Of a DNA stretch of 64,000 bases, positions 9,088-19,400 are shown one piece after another. The stretch comes from Kitasatospora indigofera (GTDB lineage: Bacteria; Actinomycetota; Actinomycetes; Streptomycetales; Streptomycetaceae), in the NCBI RefSeq assembly GCF_014655955.1, contig NZ_BNBO01000001.1:270716-334715 (forward strand). Direction: 5' to 3'. Position numbers and translations under genes: made by a program. How positions within the stretch are numbered: the first letter of the stretch is position 1; each line of letters starts with the position of its first letter. The notes beneath the pieces are model-generated. The model was not told where the DNA came from. It searched no databases and worked only from the letters and a program-made list of their open reading frames with translations.

Positions 9088-10119
9088 TCAGGCCGACGGC
9101 CGGGCGTCCGCCGGGGCGCCGGTGCTGGCACGCGGCGCCAGATGGGCGGGCTCCACCGCGACCCCGACGGCCTCCCGCCCGTCGAGCGAGGCCAGCAGCA
9201 GCCGCGCCGCCTGCCGGCCGTACGTCGCGATGTCCCTGGACAGGGCGGTCAGCGCCGGGTGCACGATCCGGCAGACGGGGGAGTCGTCCCAGGCCACGAC
9301 CGAGAGGTCCCCGGGTACCGACAACCCCAGCTCCTCGGCGACGGCCAGGCCCGCCACCGCCATGATGTCGTTGTCGTAGACCAGTGCGGTGGGCCGCCCG
9401 GCGGCGCCCAGCAGCTGCCTGGTGGCGCGGGCACCGTCCGGCCCCGTGTAGTCGGTGTACGCGCAGGGGGCGGCCTCCAGCCCGAGCCGACGGGCGTGCT
9501 CGGCGAAGGCCCCGGCGCGGATCGCGGTGTGCGCGAGGTCCGGGATGCCCGCCACGTGCCCGATCCGGCGGTGGCCCAGGGCCGCGAGGTACTCCACCGC
9601 CTCCTGGAGCGAAACGGCGTCGTCCGACCAGACGCTGGACACCGGCTCGTCGGCCGGCGGCGGGCCGATCACCACCGCGGGGAAGCCGAGTTCCCGCAGC
9701 ACCGGCAGCCGTGGGTCGTGCTCGACGAGGTCGCAGACCAGCACGCCGTCCACCGCGTGCTCGTGCCGCCAGCGCCGGTACACCGCCGTCTCCTGCTCAC
9801 GGCCGGCGACCATGTGCAGCAGCAGGGCGTAGGAGCGCAGCGACAGTTCGGCCTCCAGGCCGCTGATCAGCTCCATGAAGAACGGTTCGACCCCCAGCGT
9901 CCGGGCGGGCCGGTGCAGCGTCAGGCCGACCACCCTCGCCGGCGCCCCGGCCAGCGCCACGGCCGCCCGGTCGGCGTGGAAGCCCAGATCCTCGGCGGCG
10001 GCCAGGATGCGCCGCCTGGTGGCCTCCGACACGCCCGGCCGCCCGTTGAGGGCGTACGACACGGCCCCCTTGGACACCCCGGCCGCCCGCGCCACGTCGC
10101 TGATGGTCGGACGTCTCAC
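9088..10119 (-). CDS. LacI-family transcriptional regulator 2
   Basis: This 343-residue LacI protein starts at GTG 10119 after a GGGAG ribosome site. It carries the helix-turn-helix TISDVARAAGVSKGAVSYAL (about residues 5-24) and a complete sensor domain ending AWDDSPVCRIVHPALTAL. It is convergent with its paralogue (40 bp between stops) and divergent from the GH26 mannanase. The region between it and GH26 holds repeated CGGTTCrCCG elements, so it likely controls itself and the mannanase. Two similar repressors in one locus suggest different sugar ligands or a recent duplication. Confidence 0.9.
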   Translation of the reverse strand: MRRPTISDVARAAGVSKGAVSYALNGRPGVSEATRRRILAAAEDLGFHADRAAVALAGAPARVVGLTLHRPARTLGVEPFFMELISGLEAELSLRSYALLLHMVAGREQETAVYRRWRHEHAVDGVLVCDLVEHDPRLPVLRELGFPAVVIGPPPADEPVSSVWSDDAVSLQEAVEYLAALGHRRIGHVAGIPDLAHTAIRAGAFAEHARRLGLEAAPCAYTDYTGPDGARATRQLLGAAGRPTALVYDNDIMAVAGLAVAEELGLSVPGDLSVVAWDDSPVCRIVHPALTALSRDIATYGRQAARLLLASLDGREAVGVAVEPAHLAPRASTGAPADARPSA

Positions 10120-10178
10120 CAGGGCTCCCGTCCCGCCGTCGGCCGCCTGCTGCGGGCCGCACGGCTCTCATGGCTTTC

Positions 10179-10230
10179 TCGGTTCACCGATGATACGCAC
10201 CGGCGTTCGCCGCAACCAGCGGTTCGCCGC
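10179..10230. promoter_or_regulatory. Cluster of three CGGTTC-type inverted repeats (candidate LacI operators)
   Basis: Three 12-bp inverted repeats follow each other: TCGGTTCACCGA (10179-10190, perfect 5-bp arms), CGGCGTTCGCCG (10201-10212, perfect 5-bp arms) and GCGGTTCGCCGC (10219-10230, imperfect). They begin 60 bp before the LacI-2 start, in the LacI-2/GH26 divergent region. A partial copy, TCGGTTCATC, lies near 10394. Binding by a LacI protein is inferred. Confidence 0.4.
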
Positions 10231-10613
10231 GACCGGGCGCCGACGGCGGCTGCCGCCGGACACCGCGGGCAGCACCCGGCCGCAGCCGCCGGGCGCCGGA
10301 TTCGCCTGAATCCGGCCGAAGTTGAGCCCGCGTCGGTGGTGCGCCCGCTCTTGACGGCGTCGCCGCCCGGCCGTATGTTCATGCCGCTTACTCGGTTCAT
10401 CTCAGGTGCGCTCCCGCCGTGAAACCAGCGCCGGACGGGCTGCGCGGCAGCAGCCGGCATCCCGCACGCCACCTGACGCCCGTCACGCCGCGCCCCCGCA
10501 GGACCCCATGGCCGACCCGGAGCACACCTCGGTGCCGCACCGGGCCGGCCACTGCGAGCGGACCGCGTGCCCCGGGCGGTCCCCCCCACCCCTCCACCAG
10601 AGAGCCGACCACC

Positions 10614-12032
10614 ATGCGTCAAGCCCTCAGCAGGCTGTCCGCCCGCGGCGCCGCGCTCGCCGCGGCCCTCGCCGCGCTGCTCGTGACCGCCCTGCCCGTC
10701 CCGCAGGCCCAGGCCTTCCCCGCCACCCCCAAGGCCGGCGTCCTGGCCTACCTGCAGTCCGTCACCGGCAACCACATCGTCTCCGGCCAGCACAACAAGG
10801 AGCCCGCCTCCGCCCCCGCCCAGTACACCCAGCAGGTCAAGAACATCACCGGCCAGTTCCCCGGCCTGTGGGGCGGCGACCTGATGTTCAACCCCTCCGA
10901 CGTCGCCAACCGGCAGAGCGTCGTCAACCAGGCCAGGACCGAGTGGGCCAACGGCTCGCTGGTCGCGCTCACCTGGCACGTCTGCCCGCCCACCCAGGGC
11001 AGCGGCTGCGCCTTCGACGGCGGCGTCAAGTCCAGCATCACCAATGACCAGTTCACCCAGATCGTCACCGAGGGCACCGCCCTCAACACCGCGTGGAAGA
11101 AGCGCCTGGACGAGGCCGTCCCCTACTTCCAGCAGCTCAAGGACGCCGGGGTGCCGGTCCTCTTCCGCCCGCTGCACGAGATGAACGAGAGCTGGAACTG
11201 GTGGGGCAACCGCCCCGGCGCGGGCGGCGGCGCCAAGCTGTACCAGATCACCCATGACTACCTCGCCAACACCAAGGGTCTCTCCAACCTCATCTGGGTC
11301 TGGAACGTGCAGGACAACCCCGCCGGCGGCTGGGCCAACTACTACCCCGGCTCCGCGTACGTCGACGTCGTCTCCCTCGACGCCTGGTACAAGAGCTACC
11401 CGAGCGCCGCGGACTACCAGCAGATGCTCGCCATCGCCGGCAGCAAGCCGATCGCGATCGCCGAACTCGGCAAGATCCCCACCGCTGCCCTGCTCGACAG
11501 CCAGCCGAAGTGGGCCTACTTCATGCTGTGGTCCGAGCAGTTGACCGGGAACAACACCAACGCCGAGATCCAGACCGGCTACTTCCTGCCGCGGGTCGTC
11601 AACCAGGGGGAGATCACCCTGCCCACCGGTGGCACCGGCGGCGGCACGGGGGCCATCACCGGCCTTGCCGGCAAGTGCGTCGACGCCCGGGCCGCCGGCA
11701 CCGCCAACGGCACCGCTGTCCAGCTGTACACCTGCGCGTCCGGCACCGCCCAGACCTGGACGGTCGCCGGTGACGGCACCATCCGCAACCCCAACTCCGG
11801 CCGCTGCCTGGACATCACCGCGGCCGGCACCGCCAACGGCAGCAGGGTCCAGCTGTACGACTGCAACGGCACCACGGCGCAGCAGTGGCAGGCCCAGGCG
11901 TCCGGCCAGCTGAAGAACCCGCAGTCCGGGCGCTGCCTGGACGTCCCCGGCGGCAGCAGCGCCGACGGCACCCAGCTGCAGATCTGGGACTGCAACACCA
12001 ACGCCTGGCAGAAGTGGACCCTGCCGGTCTGA
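10614..12032 (+). CDS. Secreted GH26 beta-mannanase with ricin-type (CBM13) lectin domain
   Basis: I choose ATG 10614, which directly precedes the signal peptide MRQALSRLSARGAALAAALA; upstream in-frame starts give an implausible leader. The 472-residue product has a GH26 catalytic domain (about 40-335) with the acid/base glutamate in RPLHEMNESWNWWG (E189) and the nucleophile in IAIAELGK (E284). After a Gly/Thr-rich linker, residues about 345-472 form a beta-trefoil with three Q-x-W repeats (QTW, QQW, QKW). It should cleave beta-1,4-mannan outside the cell while the lectin part holds the substrate. It complements the GH5 enzyme of the same locus. Confidence 0.95.
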   Translation: MRQALSRLSARGAALAAALAALLVTALPVPQAQAFPATPKAGVLAYLQSVTGNHIVSGQHNKEPASAPAQYTQQVKNITGQFPGLWGGDLMFNPSDVANRQSVVNQARTEWANGSLVALTWHVCPPTQGSGCAFDGGVKSSITNDQFTQIVTEGTALNTAWKKRLDEAVPYFQQLKDAGVPVLFRPLHEMNESWNWWGNRPGAGGGAKLYQITHDYLANTKGLSNLIWVWNVQDNPAGGWANYYPGSAYVDVVSLDAWYKSYPSAADYQQMLAIAGSKPIAIAELGKIPTAALLDSQPKWAYFMLWSEQLTGNNTNAEIQTGYFLPRVVNQGEITLPTGGTGGGTGAITGLAGKCVDARAAGTANGTAVQLYTCASGTAQTWTVAGDGTIRNPNSGRCLDITAAGTANGSRVQLYDCNGTTAQQWQAQASGQLKNPQSGRCLDVPGGSSADGTQLQIWDCNTNAWQKWTLPV

Positions 12033-12067
12033 CCCCGGGAAGGCTCCGGCCGGACCGACCCGAGAAC

Positions 12068-12099
12068 GCGCCCCGGCCGGACCGACCCGGCCGGGGCGC
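12068..12099 (+). terminator. Hairpin terminator after the GH26 gene
   Basis: A perfect 13-bp stem (12068-12080 with 12087-12099) and a 6-base loop lies 36 bp after the GH26 stop. The rest of the 304-bp gap up to the next gene shows nothing recognisable. Confidence 0.7.
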
Positions 12100-12336
12100 C
12101 CCCGACGACCGGACGAGCTGACGTGACTCTCCGGCGGCGCACCGGCCGATCCGCCACACGTTCGTGTCACCCACCGAGCGGGCCGCACCTTGGCTCCGGA
12201 CGCCGAGCAGTGGATCCGGACGTCCGGCTGCCCGTCGAAGTGCTCGCGTATTCCTCCGGCGGTTCGGCAACTCCCCGTCGGCCGGCGCCGGCCCGTGAGA
12301 CAGTGCTCGTTCCGGCACATGAACAGGGGTGGGTGA

Positions 12337-13155
12337 GTGCGACGTTCGGTGATGCTTGCGGTCGCGGCGAGCATGGTCGCGGTGATGGGGCCGGCGGCGT
12401 GCGGCGGAGGGGCGGAGTCCTCGCAGGCGACGCCGGGGGAGAGCGGGACCGCCGTCGCGTCGGCACCATCCACGCCCACGCCGTCCGCGACGCCCAGTGA
12501 GGACACGGAGGCGCCCGACCTCGCGCGGCGGGCCAGGGCGGCTCTGACCGGTTCGTCGTCGGTGTCGGTGCTGCACGAGCAGCCGAGCCAGGTCAAGAAT
12601 CCTACGAACCGCGTCTCCTTCGACCAGCAGGGCAGCTGCGCCGGTGAGATGGCGGTGGAGCACGGGGCGATCCTGTTCCGGATGATCGGCGACGAGGCCT
12701 GGTCGCATCCGGACCGGACGTGGGTGGAGTACGACTCGGCGACGAGGAGCCACACCCCGCCGGAGGACATGGACGAAGTGCTTGCGCTCATGCTGAAGTG
12801 GTCCCCCCGTGCCGGGAACGAGGCGGTCATGAAGGACTACCGGGTGCGGTGCACCGTCAAGCCGGTGGCCGATCTGATCTGGAGCGACGCCCCGGAGACG
12901 AAGACCTCCCAGGTGACCCGGGTCGGCACCGGCACGGTCGGACAGACCCCGGTGGTCATCCTGCGCTCGGCCGGCCGCTCCGGCGTCGCGGTGGTCTCGG
13001 TCGCGGCGGAAGGCACGCCGTATCCGGTCAAGGTCGAGCTCGTCCCGTCGAACAGTCAGCCCGGGGCCACCTTCACGCTCGACGGGTTCGGCCAACCGCC
13101 GGGGATCGAGCGGCCCCGGCCGAGCGAGATACGGGAGCCTTCGACGAAGCCCTGA
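12337..13155 (+). CDS. Putative lipoprotein, LppX/LprG-like
   Basis: This 272-residue protein starts at GTG 12337 and has a lipoprotein signal with lipobox GPAAC (cysteine near residue 23). A low-complexity Ser/Thr/Pro linker comes next (about 28-58). The main domain (about 60-260) has alternating short strands, including EHGAILFRMIGDEAWSHPD and GQTPVVILRS. I read this as similar to the LolA/LppX beta-barrel fold of actinobacterial lipoproteins, but the similarity is loose. It should sit on the outer face of the membrane; its cargo or partner is unknown. It converges on the RHS gene. Confidence 0.65.
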   Translation: MRRSVMLAVAASMVAVMGPAACGGGAESSQATPGESGTAVASAPSTPTPSATPSEDTEAPDLARRARAALTGSSSVSVLHEQPSQVKNPTNRVSFDQQGSCAGEMAVEHGAILFRMIGDEAWSHPDRTWVEYDSATRSHTPPEDMDEVLALMLKWSPRAGNEAVMKDYRVRCTVKPVADLIWSDAPETKTSQVTRVGTGTVGQTPVVILRSAGRSGVAVVSVAAEGTPYPVKVELVPSNSQPGATFTLDGFGQPPGIERPRPSEIREPSTKP

Positions 13156-13369
13156 GACGGCACGTTCCGACATCCCACTGACAGATCGCCTTTCCCGCTG
13201 ACAGCCGGCCGGCATCGCGCGGGCCCTGCGTCGCTTCCCCGTCCATCAGGGCGGGACGAGGATACGTGCGGGACGTCATCCATCGCTTCCACGCACCGCC
13301 CGGCGTGCCCGACCTCCCGGCCGGCCCGGTACGGTGCGCCGGCCGGGCATCGCGGCCCCCACCGACGAC

Positions 13370-13404
13370 GGCCGGCCCGGGAGAGGAGCTCTCCCGGGCC
13401 GGCC
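13370..13404. terminator. Strong bidirectional hairpin terminator
   Basis: A perfect 16-bp GC stem (13370-13385 with 13389-13404) and a 3-base loop sits 65 bp past the RHS stop, between the convergent RHS and lipoprotein genes. Apart from this hairpin I find no gene in 13156-13469; in particular no immunity gene follows the RHS gene. Confidence 0.75.
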
Positions 13405-13469
13405 CACCTGTCCTTCATCGGCCGGTGTCACCCCGGCCCGCTCCGCCCCCGCGGAGCGTCACCCGCGGC

Positions 13470-16400
13470 TCAGTACCGCGGGTTCACCCGGTAGATCGGG
13501 CGGTCCGGCACCCAGAAGTGGCTGGACCTCCAGATTCCGAAGGTGAACTTCACACCGTGGCTGCCCCGCTTGTTGGCGGCCTTGATGAACTGCTTGCCGA
13601 CCTTCTTCATCAGGTAGGACAGCGCCCACAGGACGTATCCGGCGGCCCGGGCGGCGATGTGCGGCAGGCGCCGCAGGATCTTCGAGATGCCCTGGCTGAT
13701 CTTGCCGGACACGTACAGCAGCACACCGATGGTGTTGCCCTCGGAGCGGCTGAAGTAGGCGGTCCACTTCTTCCGCCAGGACATCCCGGTCAGGTCGTCC
13801 ATGGTGACCGGGTCGACCGGGTAGCCGTAGGCGTTCGGCGAGCCCTCCAGGACCGGGTCCGGCTGCAGGAAGCGGCCGGTGGTCGCGTCGTACAGGCGCA
13901 CGCCCATCAGGGTGAGGTCGGAGAGGCCGTCGGCCTCGCGCTGGGCCCCGCCGAGCCAGCCGTAGTCGGTCGAGCCGGTGGCGTCGACGACGTTGCCGTA
14001 CTCGTCGTAGTGGTAGACGGCGAGGTCCTCGGTGCCGTCGGGGGACATCTGGACCGACACGTCGCCGTGCAGGTTGGTCAGCAGCAGGATCGCGCCGCCG
14101 TCGGTGCCGGTGGCGGCCGTGAGCTGGCCGGTCAGGTCCTGGACGTCGCGGGTGAGCATGCCGGCCGCGTCCTTCGACCAGGCGGGGGTGTCCTCGCCGG
14201 CGTCGAAGTGGTTGGTCGACAGGCCGGTGACCGCCCAGGTCCCGTCCGTGCCCCTGGTCTCCGTGGTGGTGACCGCGAGGCGGCCGGAGGCGTCCAGGTC
14301 CCAGGTCTTGCGGGTGTCGCCGAGGCTCTCGCCGCGGACCAGGTCGTTGGCGTAGTAGCTCAGCTGGGTGCCCTTGGGCAGGGCGGTGGTGCGGCCGTAG
14401 GCGTCGTACGCGTAGCCGGCGTCGGTGAGGCGGTCGGCGGTGTCGTAACCGTGGTTCTCGGACTTGGTGACGGCGTCGGCGGTGGCCGGGTCGCAGTCGT
14501 CGGTCACGGTGGTGCGGTTGGTCCGGTTGCTGCTCCTGTCGAAGGTGTAGGACCGGGTGGCGCACCCCAGGCCGGTGGTGGCGGCGGCCTTGGTGAGGCG
14601 ACCGGTGGCGTCGTAGGTGTAGGTGGTGCCGGTGGTGTTGCCGTCGGCCTGGGTGATGCCGGCCTGCTGGCCGTGGACGGTGAAGTCCGCGGTGTCGGCG
14701 AGCAGCACGGTGCCCGACTGGGTGGTGTAGGTCTTGCCGGTCTGGATGCCCCGGCTGTCGTAGGTGTTGGTCAGGGTGTTGCCGCCCGGCATGGTCTGGG
14801 TGACCAGCCGGCCCTCGACGTCGTAGGAGGCGGTGAAGGTGCCCGCGACCGAGTCGGTGAGCGAGGTGGGCAGTCCGCGCGGGTCCTTGGCGGTGTCGTA
14901 GCCGTAAGTGGTGCTGGAGGGCACCGAGTCCGACTTCTTCACCACCCGGTCCAGCTTGTCGTACTCGGTGGCGGCGACGTTGCCGGCGCCGTCGTCGTAG
15001 GAGACCAGCCGGCCGAGCTTGTCGTAGCCCTGCTTGATGGTGGCCCTGCCGTTGGCGAGGGTGGCGAGCTCGCCCGTGGCCGGGTCGTAGCCGAACGTGG
15101 TGTCGGGGACGGCGGTGCCGGTGCCTCCGGTGATCGAGACCTTCAGCGGGCGCCCGGCGGCGTCGTAGCTGCGGGTGGTGGTGCGGGTGACACCGTTGGC
15201 GACCTCGGTGACCACCGAGACGTTGCCCCAGCGGTCGTACTGGAAGGTCCGGGCCGGGGTCTGCGCCGGGTTGCTCCCGCCGCCGGTGACTGCGGCGGCC
15301 GGGCCGGTGGAGCAGACCAGGTCGGCCCACTCGGGGTGGCCGGCGCAGTCACCGGTGCCGGTGGCGCCGTAGTAGGCGGTCACCGTGGTGGCCGCGTCGG
15401 AGCCGGTCGAGTTGGGCCGGCTCTGGGTGGTCACCCGTCCGCTGCTGTCGTACCCGGTGCCGGTGGTGATCCTCAGGCCGGCCGGGTCCTGCACGGACTG
15501 CGTGGGCAGCCCCTGGGCCCAGTCGTACGCCGTGGCGGTGGTGCGGGTGTCGGCGTCGGTGGCGTACCCGTCGATCCGGGCGCCGGTGGTCACCGAGGTG
15601 GCGCGGTCACTGACCGAGGCGCCCGCCGGGCGGCCCTCGTCGTAGGCGGTCACGGTGGCGGCGCGGGCCGCGACCTCGGCGCCGGCGGCGAGCGCCGGGC
15701 TGCTGCCGGAGGCGGCCAGGCCGTGCTCCAGGGTGACCAGTTGCAGCGGGTCGTAGCTCTCGACCAGGCGCTTGCCGTCGGCCGAGTACACCGAGGCCGA
15801 GGAGAGCACCTGGGCGCGGTCGGCCGTGGAGCGGCCGGCGATGCCGAGGGCGCGCAGCTTGGCGAGGTCGGTGCCGGTGGTGGCCAGGGCGAGCACGCGG
15901 TTCTCCGCGGAGAGCGTGCGGACCTGGCTGCCGAAGGCGTTGTACTCGGTGGTGGTGATGCCGCCGCCGGGGGTGGCGGTGTTGACCTCGCGCCCGGAGG
16001 CGTTGGTGTACGTCAGCGAGGCGCGGTTGTAGGCGGCGGTGCCGAGCGCCTTGCCGTCGTGGCCCGCCGGGACGGCGTCGGGCGGCAGGACGGCGGTGGC
16101 GTCGGTCGGGGCGTCGCTCTGGCCCCAGGCGGCGACGTCCGACGGGCCCAGCGGGTACGGCGCGTTGTTGCCGCTCAGCGGGACGTCGTAGACCACCGAG
16201 GTGGTGGCGGTGCCGTCGGTGACGTCCGTGCTGCCCTGCTTGAGGGTGGGGCGGGAGGCGGCGAGCAGCATGCCGTCACCGGCGGTGGCTGCGTTGCCGG
16301 CCTTGCCGTACTCCAGGGTCCACGGCAGCTCGCCGGGCTCGGCCGCGGTGGTGACCCGCCCGGCGGCGTCGTAGCCGTAGGTGGTCTTCAGCGCGGGGCT

Positions 16401-19400
16401 GATCCGCGGGTCCCAGACCTCGCGCAGCCGTCCCTGGTCGTCGTAGGCGTACTGCGAGACGACGACCGGGGTGGCCGCGGAGGCGCCCGGGTCGGTGGAC
16501 CAGAGCCGGATCTGCTTCACCTGGCCGGTGAAGTCGCCGGTGGCGGAGGAGGTGGCGGTGGTGGCGCCGGCGTAGACGTACTCCAGCACCCGGCAGCCGA
16601 CCGTGGACGGCACGGCCGCGCAGTTGGCGGAGGCGGTCGCCGAGGTCGCCGCCACCACGTACTTCGGGCGGGCCAGGGTCTTGCCGCCGGCCACGACCTT
16701 CTCCGAGACCACCGAGGTGGTGGAGTTGTCGCTGGGCAGCGAGGAGCCGCCGGCCTGCCAGGTGGTGGCGGCCGGGTCGACCTTGGCGAAGGTGACCGTG
16801 GTGCCCGCGGTGTCCTTCAGGGTGAAGGATCCGGTGAGCGCCCCGGTCAGGGTGAGGTCCTCGGCGCCGGGCTCGGGCTTCCAGCCGCCGGCGCCGGTGG
16901 CGGTGAAGCCGACCTCGGAGCCGTCCGCGGAGACCAGCGAGAGGGAGGTCGCCGAGGTCTGGCGGACGTAGGTGTAGTCGGCGTCGGTGATCTCGGCGCT
17001 GGTGCCGGAGCTCCACTGCGGGCCGAAGATCGCCGCCTGGCCCTCCTGGGCCGAGCCGTTGACGGGCCGGCGGGAGGAGAAGGAGCGCTCGGCGCTCAGG
17101 CCGAAGCCCTCGGCGTCGGTGGCCGACAGGGTGAGGTCACCGGTGAGGGTGTTCACCTCGCCGGGGCCGACCGGCGTCTGGGGGGCGTCGCCCGCGTTGC
17201 GGTCCACCGTGACGGTGTTCGGCTCGGTGGCGTCGGTGGCGGCGCCGTCGGTGAAGACCGCGCGGACGTCGACCGGGCCGTTCTCGGCCAGGGTGTCGGT
17301 GATGTTCCAGTTCAGCGGGGCCGGCTTGCCGGCGGCCGCGGCGAACGGCCAGCCGGCCACCGCCTTGCCGTCGGTGGTGGTGACGTTGGCGGCCGGCACG
17401 TCCTTCCAGGCGTCCGTCTCGCCCCGGCGGTACTGGTAGCGCACGCCGGTGTAGGTGCTGTTGCCCTCGGCCTGCAGCGAGGTGCGGCGGGCCGGGCGCT
17501 CGCCCGCGCCGGGCGCCACCAGCGCGGAACCCTTGCCCGCGTAGAAGGTGTACGTCCGGTCGGCGGAGACGTTGCCCGCCGCGTCACGGGTGTGCGCGGT
17601 CACCGTGTGCGCGCCCGCCTTGAAGGTGAGGGCCGCCGTCACCGCCGCGCCGGTGGTCGCCGCGGTCACCCAGGCGCCGCCGTCCAGCCGGTACTGCACG
17701 TCCTTCACGTCGGAGGACGGCGGGGTGAAGGTGAAGGAGCCGGTGTACGAGCCGCCCGCGTCCGGGGTGCCCGACCACTGGCCGGCCGGGAAGTCGCCGG
17801 AGGAGACGGTGGTGGCGCCCGGCGCGGTGGTGTCCACGGTGAGGGTGCGGAAGGCCGACCAGGCGCTGTTGGCGGTGCCGTCCCAGGAGCGCGAGCGCCA
17901 CTTGTAGGCACCGGCGGCCAGCGCCGTGCCGGGGGACCAGGTGATGGTCGATCCGGAGGCCGCGTAGGCGGAGCGGCCGGACTGCAGGGCCGCGGTGCCG
18001 TTGGCCGCCCAGACCTCGAAGTCCAGCGCCACGTTGCCGCCGTCGGGGTCGGTCGCCTTGGCGGACAGCGCCGGGGTGGCGTCCCCGGTGAGGGCGGCGT
18101 CGGCCGGGGTGAGCAGGGTGGAGACGGCCGGCGGGGTGTTGTACGTCACCGACAGGTAGGGCGTGTTGGAGGACGCGTTGCCGGAGTTGAACTTCTTCCA
18201 GCCGTACGGGTCGCTCTCGTCGGTGGCCCGGATGCCCAGCGTGTTGGCGCCCTTGCCGTTGCCGGCCCAGGCCTGCACGAGGGAGGTGATGTCGGTGTTC
18301 ACCCAGCCGTCGTTGCAGGAGCTGGAGTAGCCCTTGGTCGCGGTGGTGGTCGCCCACTTGCGGTTCCAGGTGGGCTGCGCCGTCCAGCGGGTGGCGGTGG
18401 AGGCCGAGTTGGTGTCCCAGACCTCCCAGCTCTTCGCGGTGCAGGACCAGGAGTGGAAGTTCCACAGGTTGAGCTTGCCGCTGGTGATCTGCTTCCCGCT
18501 GATCTGCGCCATCGGGAACTGCAGGAACGAGCGGGCCACCTGTCCGGAGCCGTTGTTGCCGAGCTTCAGCTCGGTCTGCGCCGAGACGTCGGTGGCGTAG
18601 CCCTGCTGGACGAAGGTGTCGAAGCCGACGCCGATGTTGACCGCCGGGTCGACGGTCACCGGGTACTTGGTCCCCGGGTCGTTCAGGAAGGCCGCGTCGG
18701 GGGTGAGGGTCAGGTCGATGTCGTCGCCGCGCTGCGCCACCTTGAGGCCGACCGGCGCCGTGCGGGTGTGGTCGCCGGAGCGTTCGTCGACCTGGGCGTC
18801 CCACATCACGGGGGCGGGCAGCCGCCCGGCCTCCTGGCCGTTCTTCGGGTCGACGAACGACACCGAGCCGTCGGCGTTCTGCCGGGCCTGCAGGCCGGCC
18901 GCGTTCAGGGTGAGCGTGACGGTGCCGTTGGCGGCGACCGCCGAACGGTCCTTGAGCTCCAGGAACTGCTCGAAGCCCGTCCGGGTGGACTCGATGACCA
19001 GGTCCGTGGCGGTCAGCGCGTCCGTGTAGCGGGCCCGGTGGCCGTCGATGCCAGGGGCGGGCAGCGCGCCGCGCCAGGACAGGGACATCGCGGTGCCCGC
19101 GCCGTTGTCCAGCGAGACCAGCGGCACGGCGGGGGCCTGCTGGTCCCCGGCCGGGGCGCCGGACGCCTTGAAGCGGGAGACGGCGGCGGCCGGGGTGGCG
19201 CCGGCGAGGGTGAGGCCCAGGGGGTGGCCCTTGGCCTTGACGCCGCCGTCCGGCTGCCGGGCGAGGTCGACGTCGATCGGCTGGAACCGGCCGGAGCGGT
19301 CCTTGTAGCGGATCGGGCCGGAGGCCATGTCGAGGGTGGTGGTGCCGTCCGGGTTGATCCAGGTGGTGCTGGACTCGGTCCGCTCGCCCACCACCTCGAT

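Noticed and set aside
10116..12830. A 904-residue reverse frame across the GH26 and lipoprotein genes
   Set aside because: It spans two genes with clear motifs on the other strand and has no recognisable domain.
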